A stretch of 7,256 nucleotides of DNA. Origin: Candidatus Heimdallarchaeota archaeon. GTDB taxonomy: Archaea > Asgardarchaeota > Heimdallarchaeia > Heimdallarchaeales > Heimdallarchaeaceae. The DNA lies in contig JAGLOH010000105.1 of assembly GCA_023139025.1 (NCBI GenBank), positions 1 through 7,256 on the forward strand, read 5' to 3'. Made by a program: the position numbers and the translations under genes. Shown here piece after piece: positions 1 to 5,822 of this stretch. Position 1 is the first letter of the stretch. The number at the start of each line of letters is the position of its first letter. The notes under the pieces were generated by a model. The model made no database searches. It was not told the origin of the DNA and saw nothing but the letters and a program-made list of their open reading frames with translations.

Positions 1-113
1 TATTTAATTGTTTCATATTCACCTAACATTGTCCTCAATGAAAGTAAGCTAAATGCATTTAAAAAATATATTACGTACTCAATTTCATTTTTTAAGGTTA
101 TAAAAATTCGTTC

Positions 114-129
114 AAAAAGAAATTTTAAC
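114..129 (+). promoter_or_regulatory. Candidate BRE/TATA promoter of the MFS transporter gene
   Basis: The string AAAAAGAAATTTTAAC is an A-rich BRE-like stretch followed by a TATA-like AAATTTTAA. It is nearly identical to the element ahead of the TldD gene (AAAAAGATTTTTAAC at 4296-4310), differing by one inserted base and one substitution. Transcription would start about 26-27 bases after the TATA centre, near 150, giving a leader of about 60 bases before the ATG at 213. A weaker alternative TATA (CTTTAT, 185-190) would give a leaderless transcript. The assignment is inferred from archaeal promoter rules. Confidence 0.4.
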
Positions 130-133
130 TAGC

Positions 134-157
134 ACAACATTAATAATTAATTGTTGT
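134..157. promoter_or_regulatory. Imperfect 24-base dyad, candidate operator
   Basis: Left arm ACAACATTAAT and right arm ATTAATTGTTGT are reverse complements apart from one extra base in the right arm. The dyad lies just after the candidate TATA element at 120-128 and covers the predicted transcription start near 150, the usual place for an archaeal repressor site. Its outer ACAA/TTGT half-sites recur in a shorter dyad at the start of the regulator gene (2927-2944). AT-rich DNA makes such dyads fairly easily, so operator function is inference. Confidence 0.35.
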
Positions 158-200
158 TCCACAGACTTTAATCAAGGACATCGACTTTATCACGATACTA

Positions 201-208
201 GGGGATCA
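201..208 (+). promoter_or_regulatory. Possible ribosome binding site of the MFS gene
   Basis: GGGGATCA sits four bases before the ATG at 213. It matches the archaeal anti-Shine-Dalgarno complement GGTGATC at all but one position. It is the only clear G-rich ribosome-site candidate among the gene starts here, which fits a leadered transcript from the promoter at 114-129. The spacing is a little short. Confidence 0.35.
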
Positions 209-212
209 CAAA

Positions 213-1871
213 ATGAAGAAAAAACACTTCGCTAGTCTTTCTATATTTCAGATGATGGCTATGTTCAGAAGAGGTATTTTTTACTTCTTTCTTAGTATTT
301 ACCTGAAAGAATTCCTAGGTGTCTCAAATACAGAAATGACTCTATTTGCTACTCTACCAATGGTTGCAAATATAATAGCTCAATCAGCTATTTGGGGTAG
401 AATATCTGATAAATTCAAAAAAAGAAGACTGTTAATTGTCTTTGGAGAAGTGTTCGCTGCTATTGGTTATTTAGCTGTATTCTGGATCCACAATAGTGTA
501 AACAAAGGGAAAGCTGGAATCGGCCATATAGGTGATGTTTTATTCTCACAAACAGATTTAGTAGGAATTATTGATACTGCAGCTACTTATGATGCAAACC
601 TTATACCAAGAATTTTACGGCTTTCAGCCTACATAATCATATTCGGTTTCACAATAATTGAAGCTGGTTGGAGTAGTAGTAATTTAGGTTGGACTACTTT
701 AATTGCTGATCTAACAAGGGAATCTGAGAGAAGTAGAACAATGGGATTATTGCAATTTGTAGGTGGAATTGGAAACGTTTTAGGAGTAACAGCGAGTGGA
801 TTCTTGTATCAAGATGGCCTTGGTTTCTGGTCAGGTAGTTTATTTTATGTTTCATCAGGTATTATGATTTTTAGTATCGCTGCATTGTTTATGATACCAG
901 AATCATATGCAGAATTGGAAGAAGATTATTTCCAAGAAATAGATAAAATAGATGAGCAATTATCGCTTAGTGATAAGAAAAATTCGAATAAAAAACTCAA
1001 TTCAAATTGGCTTTTGAAATTATTCATCTGGTTAATAGTAGTATTAGCAATTGTGAATATTGGTGGCAATAGTATTAATCAAATGATACAGATTCATGTT
1101 AGACTTCCAAACACTTTTAGAGCTTCAGATTCTGTTGTAGCTGGTTTAAGGAATACGAGTAGTATTGCTATTATCATTAGTGGTTTAGTAATTGGATATC
1201 TAACACGTAAACTCGGTGATGGGAATATGCTTTTCATTGGTTTCCTATTTGCATTCATAGGAACAATCCTTCTACCTATTGTTCCATCAATAACAATTTT
1301 CTTCGTTTATATGGCTCTTAAAGGTACTTCACAAGTTTGGATACAAACAACAGCATATTCAATGGTAAACCGAGTCGTTCCAGTTGAAAAGCGAGGAAGA
1401 ATGATGGGATATTATAATGCTGCTTTCTATCTTTCGTGGGGTATGGGGGGTACAATGCTTACAGGTCCCATTGCAGATGCCTTAGTTAATTCAAACTTTG
1501 CTATTATCATGTTCTATACCATCATTAGTCTAATGATTCTAGGAATTCTTTTTTATTTGCTTGTAAATAAAATGGTGAAATTAAAGCAAAGAGGAAAACC
1601 AATTTTCTTCTCATCTGTTGGTATATTTACCGCAGGTTTAGCTGTATTATTGGTCTTCATTTCAAGACCAATCACCAATACTTTGATAGGTTCAGGAAAT
1701 ACAGATTCATATGCATATAGAATAACCTTTTACATTGCAGCTGTATTGATTGCAATTGGGATGATTATTTATACAATATTCAGACCAAAGAATTTCAAAG
1801 CATTAACAATAGATAAAAATAATGTATCACAGTACAATAAGACTCTTAGGAAGAGTAAGAGAGGGATATAA
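213..1871 (+). CDS. Major facilitator superfamily transporter, 14 predicted helices
   Basis: A 552-residue integral membrane transporter expected in the cytoplasmic membrane; the substrate cannot be read from sequence. Predicted helices lie near residues 12-32, 42-62, 73-93, 136-160, 176-198, 208-228, 266-286, 308-330, 337-355, 357-380, 396-424, 427-450, 464-484 and 503-523. The loop after helix 2 carries an MFS motif A (GRISDKFKKRR, 62-72), and a weaker counterpart (GYLTRKLGDG) follows helix 8. DLTRESERSRTMG (166-178) and PVEKRGRMMG (390-399) are the equivalent conserved loops after helices 4 and 10. The charged stretch 229-265 is the usual central cytoplasmic loop. Unusual are the ~40-residue polar insert after helix 3 (94-134) and two extra C-terminal helices beyond the usual 12. 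The start is supported by the G-rich site upstream. The gene is convergent with the regulator. MFS fold is confident; drug, sugar or peptide specificity is unknown. Confidence 0.9.
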   Translation: MKKKHFASLSIFQMMAMFRRGIFYFFLSIYLKEFLGVSNTEMTLFATLPMVANIIAQSAIWGRISDKFKKRRLLIVFGEVFAAIGYLAVFWIHNSVNKGKAGIGHIGDVLFSQTDLVGIIDTAATYDANLIPRILRLSAYIIIFGFTIIEAGWSSSNLGWTTLIADLTRESERSRTMGLLQFVGGIGNVLGVTASGFLYQDGLGFWSGSLFYVSSGIMIFSIAALFMIPESYAELEEDYFQEIDKIDEQLSLSDKKNSNKKLNSNWLLKLFIWLIVVLAIVNIGGNSINQMIQIHVRLPNTFRASDSVVAGLRNTSSIAIIISGLVIGYLTRKLGDGNMLFIGFLFAFIGTILLPIVPSITIFFVYMALKGTSQVWIQTTAYSMVNRVVPVEKRGRMMGYYNAAFYLSWGMGGTMLTGPIADALVNSNFAIIMFYTIISLMILGILFYLLVNKMVKLKQRGKPIFFSSVGIFTAGLAVLLVFISRPITNTLIGSGNTDSYAYRITFYIAAVLIAIGMIIYTIFRPKNFKALTIDKNNVSQYNKTLRKSKRGI

Positions 1872-1937
1872 TAACTTTAGAAATTTCAGCAGTAGAACCT
1901 TTTGATGTAACTCTAGTAATTATGAAATAGTAGAGCT

Positions 1938-2927
1938 TTATTCCACAAAACTATATTGTTGAATTTTAGGACTTTTTTGTTGAATCATTTTTGTTAGAAG
2001 GTCTTCACCTTCTGCTTTAATAACTCTTACAGGAATTTTAGGAAACTTACTATGGTTTGAAATAACTTTAGTGTCCATAGATATTGCTGCTTTAATATCG
2101 TCTAGTAGGGCTTTTAATGTTGCTTGAGTCCCCACATTTTTTGACCCCGCACATAAAATTATTACTTTAGATTTATCCCAAGGATTTGGTAAGAGAGCAA
2201 GTAATCCTGAAAGTAATCCTACAGGTGATTCTTCACTGTATGTAATATCTGTTAATTTACTATAGATATTCTTACTTGAGGGAGTTAGAAATTTCACAGG
2301 TAAACTGTTACCATAAAGTTCCATAATTTCAGAAGTAATTCTATTTACAGCACCCGAACCTATTACCAACATATTTTCATTCTTTGCATATCCTGCTTGA
2401 TAGTCTAGTAAAGAATCAATTATAATATTTTCAAAAGGTATTTTCTTGTTTCTGTAAGCCCAATAAGACAGTGTTTGAGATATTTCAGGAACATTGAGTG
2501 CATCAATAGTATTTGCAGCTTCAGTCATCCAAGATCCAAAAACAATGGCTAATCGAAGTGAATTTCCGGTAATTAAGCATTCAGGAAAATCTTCCCATGT
2601 ATATTTAAAATCTAAAGTCAATATTGATGGTCTTTCAAGATCTTTAAACTCTAGCAACAGGTTTCTAAAATAATCACCTGAAATGAGTTCATGGTTTGGA
2701 GAATAGAATACTCTGTTTGAGCCCCCAAATTTAACCTCTCTTCTTGTTATTAGGTTTAATTCGGTTAATCTATCTAAGATGTTATACAAAGTACTCCTGT
2801 TTTTTATAGGTAAGTTATCTAATAGTTCTGATGCAGATACTGCTTTTGAATAGGAAATAATCTGTGATAAAACCATTCTTCTGGAGGATTCAGATAGATA
2901 GTCTCTAATTTCTTCTTGTTCACCCAT
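1938..2927 (-). CDS. Winged-helix transcription regulator with C-terminal S-layer-like domain
   Basis: A 329-residue soluble protein with no signal peptide or membrane helix. Residues ~14-80 look like a winged helix: a helical run (RRMVLSQIISYSKAVSASELLDNL), a recognition-helix-like segment (KNRSTLYNILDRLTELNLITRREV) and a basic wing (KFGGSNRVFYSP), similar to TrmB/PadR/ArsR-type archaeal regulators. The C-terminal part (~120-310) is an alpha/beta domain with LVIGSGAVNRITSEI (187-201) and GLLALLPNPWDKSKVIILCAG, then GTQATLKALL (241-274). These recall the GGPxVN and NPW...AGxxxxGT signatures of archaeal S-layer/envelope proteins, here on a protein that appears cytoplasmic. That domain may sense a ligand; this is inference. 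It is convergent with the MFS gene and divergent from the M20 gene, so it could control either or both. A TACAAT/ATTGTA dyad overlaps its start codon and suggests autoregulation. The HTH call is fairly sure, the C-terminal domain moderately so. Confidence 0.7.
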   Translation of the reverse strand: MGEQEEIRDYLSESSRRMVLSQIISYSKAVSASELLDNLPIKNRSTLYNILDRLTELNLITRREVKFGGSNRVFYSPNHELISGDYFRNLLLEFKDLERPSILTLDFKYTWEDFPECLITGNSLRLAIVFGSWMTEAANTIDALNVPEISQTLSYWAYRNKKIPFENIIIDSLLDYQAGYAKNENMLVIGSGAVNRITSEIMELYGNSLPVKFLTPSSKNIYSKLTDITYSEESPVGLLSGLLALLPNPWDKSKVIILCAGSKNVGTQATLKALLDDIKAAISMDTKVISNHSKFPKIPVRVIKAEGEDLLTKMIQQKSPKIQQYSFVE

Positions 2928-2944
2928 ACAATTATCATATTGTA
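2927..2944. promoter_or_regulatory. TACAAT-N6-ATTGTA dyad, candidate autoregulatory operator
   Basis: Perfect six-base arms TACAAT (2927-2932) and ATTGTA (2939-2944) flank a six-base spacer. The dyad touches the first base of the regulator's start codon and lies between that codon and a TATA-like TTTAGATA on the minus strand (plus coordinates 2951-2958). A protein bound here would cover the transcription start of a leaderless regulator mRNA. The outer ACAA/TTGT half-sites match the dyad ahead of the MFS gene. Role inferred. Confidence 0.35.
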
Positions 2945-2950
2945 ATAATC

Positions 2951-2958
2951 TATCTAAA
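2951..2958 (-). promoter_or_regulatory. Candidate TATA element of the regulator gene
   Basis: On the minus strand this reads TTTAGATA, centred about 27 bases before the ATG at 2927-2925. That spacing is expected for a leaderless archaeal transcript. No convincing BRE precedes it, so the call is weak. Confidence 0.25.
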
Positions 2959-3005
2959 CATTGCTAAAGTATCTATGAAAATACAGCTGTTTGTTACCAA
3001 AGGTG

Positions 3006-3020
3006 AAAAATTAAAAATAT
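3006..3020 (+). promoter_or_regulatory. Candidate BRE/TATA promoter of the M20 gene
   Basis: AAAAATTAAAAATAT is an A-rich element whose first 12 bases are identical to 6935-6946 ahead of the PLP enzyme gene. Transcription about 26 bases after its centre would begin near 3041, some six bases before the ATG at 3047. It lies inside the longer open frame that begins at 2975, so it argues for the internal start. Confidence 0.4.
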
Positions 3021-3046
3021 GTACTAAAATAGTATTCTTGAATAAG

Positions 3047-4183
3047 ATGAACATATCAGAAAGTGACGTTATACCTATTTTAAAAAAATTAGTACAAATA
3101 AAAACAGAAAATCCCCCAGGGAAAACAATAGAAGCTGCTAATTATCTAGTAAAAGAATTTCAAGAAGTCGGGATTGAAAGTCGAATCCAAGAATATTCTG
3201 AAGGAAAAGCTAACATCATCACAGAATTTGGTGAAGGGAAAGATACTATCATCTTGTCAGGCCATTTAGATACAGTGCCTGCTGGTGATGAAAAAAAATG
3301 GAAATTTCCTCCTTTTGAAGCAAAAGAACATGAAGGAAGAATTTATGGCAGAGGATCTACAGATATGAAGGGTGCAGTAGCTGCTTTCGTTGCTGTTATG
3401 AAGAAACTAAAAGAGAATCAAGTAAAACTAAATCAGAAAATCATCTTTCTTGGGACTGCTGACGAAGAAATAGGAATGGATGGTGCTTTAGTAGCAAAGA
3501 ATAGTGGAATTATGGAGGGATGCTCTTTCCTTATAATAGGTGAGCCAACAGAATTACAGGTTGGAATAGCTGAGAAAGGGACTTTGTGGGTTAAAATTAA
3601 AGTAAAGGGAGAGTCTGCACATGGTTCTACTCCTCATCTAGGTATTAATGCAATTGAGGCAGCAGCACAATTAATCCAAAAAATGAAGGAAATTATTCCC
3701 GAATATGAACACGAAATTCTCGGAAAATCAACTTTGAATATTGGACAAATATCTGGTGGAACTCTAATCAATGTGGTTCCGGAATACTGTGAATTCAAAT
3801 GTGATTATAGATTAGTAGCTGATAGTTTAAGAGAGAGTGTAAAAAGCAAATTAGAAAATTTGTTGGAAGCTTTCAATAGAGGTAATAAAGCAAAAGCTGA
3901 AATGGAAATTATTCATGAAATTCCTGCAATTGAATTAACAGAAAAAAATCAATTTTTTGAAGCTATGAAGAATAAAGCTATATCAGCAGGTAAGGAAAAC
4001 ATTATTGGAGTAAATTATGGAACAGATGGAGCGATGCTAGTTCCTGAATATAATACACCTTTCGTAATTATGGGTCCAGGGAAGTTTGATCAATTGCATG
4101 TAACTGATGAATATACTGTGAAACAGGAAGTAATCGATTATGCAAATATAATATATGAGGTTTTGATAGAAAATTTTGCGTAA
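3047..4183 (+). CDS. M20 family metallo-deacylase/peptidase (ArgE/DapE type)
   Basis: A cytosolic zinc enzyme of the M20 family, which hydrolyses amide bonds of N-acyl amino acids or small peptides. From the ATG at 3047 it has 378 residues, normal for the family. The motifs are complete: SGHLDTVPAGD (His73, Asp75), GRGSTDMKGAVAAF (Asp106, metal bridge), TADEEIG (Glu140 general base, Glu141 metal), GEPTE (Glu166), ESAHGSTPHLG (His192 in the dimerisation/lid domain) and GPGKFDQLHVTDEY (His351). The frame is open back to an ATG at 2975 (402 residues), but the extra 24 residues are unlike the family, whose N-terminus normally starts just before the VIPILKKLVQIKTENPPG-like segment, and a promoter-like element sits inside them. 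Acetylornithine deacetylase, succinyl-diaminopimelate desuccinylase, lysine biosynthesis deacetylase and carboxypeptidase cannot be told apart here. No arginine or lysine pathway genes are adjacent. With the TldD-type protease downstream, peptide or acyl-amino-acid breakdown is plausible. Confidence 0.9.
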   Translation: MNISESDVIPILKKLVQIKTENPPGKTIEAANYLVKEFQEVGIESRIQEYSEGKANIITEFGEGKDTIILSGHLDTVPAGDEKKWKFPPFEAKEHEGRIYGRGSTDMKGAVAAFVAVMKKLKENQVKLNQKIIFLGTADEEIGMDGALVAKNSGIMEGCSFLIIGEPTELQVGIAEKGTLWVKIKVKGESAHGSTPHLGINAIEAAAQLIQKMKEIIPEYEHEILGKSTLNIGQISGGTLINVVPEYCEFKCDYRLVADSLRESVKSKLENLLEAFNRGNKAKAEMEIIHEIPAIELTEKNQFFEAMKNKAISAGKENIIGVNYGTDGAMLVPEYNTPFVIMGPGKFDQLHVTDEYTVKQEVIDYANIIYEVLIENFA

Positions 4184-4286
4184 AAGATCTTTCACATCTT
4201 CTTCATTTCTTTGGAAAAAAGGATTAGATTCCCTCGAGAAACTAAATCGAACCATTAAATCTCTTGATTCTGAGGACTCTGACTAA

Positions 4287-4293
4287 TTTTTTT
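4287..4293 (+). terminator. T7 tract, possible terminator after the M20 gene
   Basis: A run of seven T residues about 100 bases after the M20 stop codon and immediately before the TldD promoter element. Archaeal RNA polymerase can terminate at oligo-T without a hairpin. A pyrimidine-rich stretch at 4188-4212, directly after the M20 stop, is a second possibility. Neither is strong. Confidence 0.25.
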
Positions 4294-4295
4294 AG

Positions 4296-4310
4296 AAAAA
4301 GATTTTTAAC
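4296..4310 (+). promoter_or_regulatory. Candidate BRE/TATA promoter of the TldD gene
   Basis: AAAAAGATTTTTAAC combines an A-rich BRE-like part with TATA-like ATTTTTAA (4302-4309). The TATA centre is about 26 bases before the ATG at 4331, so the transcript is predicted to be leaderless. This independent promoter argues against simple cotranscription with the M20 gene. Confidence 0.45.
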
Positions 4311-4330
4311 AAGAGTATAGATTTGAAATT

Positions 4331-5803
4331 ATGCAAGACTCTGCTGATAATATTGCTGATTTAGTTGCATATGGGATTAAATGCTGCAACGAAAAGAGAG
4401 TGGAATATGCTGATGTTAAATATATGCATACTTTGATGGAAAATATTACATTCAAGAATAAAACACTTGACAGATTGGATCGAATCGATAAGAAAGGCAT
4501 TGGCATCCGATGTATTGTAAACAAAAGCTGGGGTTTTGCTAGTTCAAATGAACTAACTAGAGAAAAAGTTACTGATTTGGTTTTATTAGCAGTAAAAATT
4601 GCTAAAGCTTCATCCTTGGTAAAGAAATTTGATATTGTTCTTGCCGATGAACCTGTTTATGAAGATAAGGTTAAAACTCCAGTAAAGCTAGATCCTTTTG
4701 ATGTAGAATTAAAAGACAAGATAGATATACTTGAGGAAAGCTCAAGTAGAGCCAAGGATTATTCAGAAACAATCAAAGTTGCATCAAGTCATTATGTTGG
4801 TAGAAAGGACAATATGATACTCCACACAACAGAAGGATCAAAAATAGATCAAACAATAATCTGGTGCGGAGGAGGAGTAACTTCTACTGCAGTTGAAGGA
4901 AGTGAATCTCAAACAAGAAGTCTTCCAGCCAGTTTTAGAGGAGACTTCCATACAGAAGGTTATGAATATTTTGAAGGATTAAATCTTGTAGATGTTTCAG
5001 AACAAACTGCAAAAGAAGCAATACAGCTGCTGAATGCAAAGAAAATGCCAAGTGGTGAATCAACAATTATCCTGGGACATTCACAATTAGCACTTCAAGT
5101 GCATGAAAGTTGTGGTCATCCAACTGAACTCGATAGAGCTATAGGGTATGAAGCAGCTTATGCTGGTACAAGCTTCCTTGTACCAGAACTCATCGGAACC
5201 AACTTCAAATATGGAAATGAATTAGTGACTCTGGTAGCTGATGCAACTATTCCTGGGAGTTTAGGTACTTTCTACTATGATCATGAGGGAGTTAAAGCAC
5301 AACGCACAATTATGGTTGATAAAGGTGTATTTGTTGACTTCATGTCTTCAAGAGAAACTGCTAAAGCAATTGGTCAAGATAGAAGTTCTGGTGCTGCCAG
5401 ATCTATGGGATATGATCGAATACCTCTTGTACGTATGACTAATGTCAATCTAGAACCAGGAGATTGGGACTTTGATGAACTCATTGCAGATACAAAAGAT
5501 GGTTATTTCTTAGATACCAATAGAAGCTGGAGTATTGATGATATAAGAATGAATTTCCAGTTCGGAACAGAAATAGGTTGGAGAATAGTAAACGGAGAAA
5601 TGACAGAGATGATTAAAAATCCAACTTACGAAGGAATTACACCAGAATTCTGGGGAGGCGTAAGTGGAATATGCAGTAAGAAGCACTGGAAGACATTTGG
5701 CACACCAAATTGTGGTAAAGGAGAACCAGGGCAAGCCGCTTATGTAGGACATGGAATCGCACCTACAAGATTTGAAAACATTAGAATTGGTATTCTAAAA
5801 TGA
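4331..5803 (+). CDS. tldD: TldD/PmbA-family metalloprotease, TldD-like
   Basis: A 490-residue soluble protein of the TldD/PmbA family. In bacteria TldD pairs with the catalytically inactive TldE (PmbA) to form a metalloprotease that degrades unfolded peptides and matures peptides such as microcin B17. This copy is the catalytic type: HESCGH (258-263) is the HExxxH metal site, and Cys461 in PNCGKGEPGQ is in the position of the third metal ligand. The N-terminal half (to ~235) is the mixed alpha/beta domain, with the family-typical KGIGIRCIVNKSWGFASSN (55-73). Conserved C-terminal landmarks are YDHEGVKAQRTIMVDKG (316-332), FMSSRETA (337-344) and GHGIAPTRFENIRIG (473-487). Length and ends look intact. 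The start is supported by a promoter at leaderless spacing. No TldE partner is next to it: upstream is the M20 gene, downstream the convergent esterase. The fold is confident; the physiological substrate is not known. Confidence 0.93.
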   Translation: MQDSADNIADLVAYGIKCCNEKRVEYADVKYMHTLMENITFKNKTLDRLDRIDKKGIGIRCIVNKSWGFASSNELTREKVTDLVLLAVKIAKASSLVKKFDIVLADEPVYEDKVKTPVKLDPFDVELKDKIDILEESSSRAKDYSETIKVASSHYVGRKDNMILHTTEGSKIDQTIIWCGGGVTSTAVEGSESQTRSLPASFRGDFHTEGYEYFEGLNLVDVSEQTAKEAIQLLNAKKMPSGESTIILGHSQLALQVHESCGHPTELDRAIGYEAAYAGTSFLVPELIGTNFKYGNELVTLVADATIPGSLGTFYYDHEGVKAQRTIMVDKGVFVDFMSSRETAKAIGQDRSSGAARSMGYDRIPLVRMTNVNLEPGDWDFDELIADTKDGYFLDTNRSWSIDDIRMNFQFGTEIGWRIVNGEMTEMIKNPTYEGITPEFWGGVSGICSKKHWKTFGTPNCGKGEPGQAAYVGHGIAPTRFENIRIGILK

Positions 5804-5822
5804 TAAAAAGAATGGTGATAGT

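Noticed and set aside
1862..1930. A short coding-looking frame after the transporter stop (reading TLEISAVEPFDVTLVIMK).
   Set aside because: Only about 23 codons, no usable start codon apart from a Met at the penultimate residue, and it lies in the 66-base convergent gap; most likely chance.
2968..2976. AAGTATCTA occurs here and again at 6789-6797, suggesting a dispersed repeat.
   Set aside because: Nine AT-rich bases recurring once in 7 kb has no weight, and the flanks do not match.
4037..4255. Minus-strand 72-codon open frame over the 3' end of the M20 gene.
   Set aside because: It is antisense to well-conserved M20 motifs and rich in Phe, Tyr and Ile as expected for an antisense shadow; no promoter or family resemblance.
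4268..4283. CTGA-containing repeats (TCTGAGGACTCTGA) that could suggest D boxes of a C/D small RNA.
   Set aside because: No C box (RTGATGA) in the right order and spacing was found nearby.
4306..4524. Minus-strand 72-codon open frame over the start of the TldD gene.
   Set aside because: Antisense shadow of a confident gene, with no protein family features.
5510..5752. Minus-strand 80-codon open frame inside the TldD gene.
   Set aside because: It is antisense to the conserved C-terminal part of TldD that includes the Cys461 motif; composition is shadow-like.
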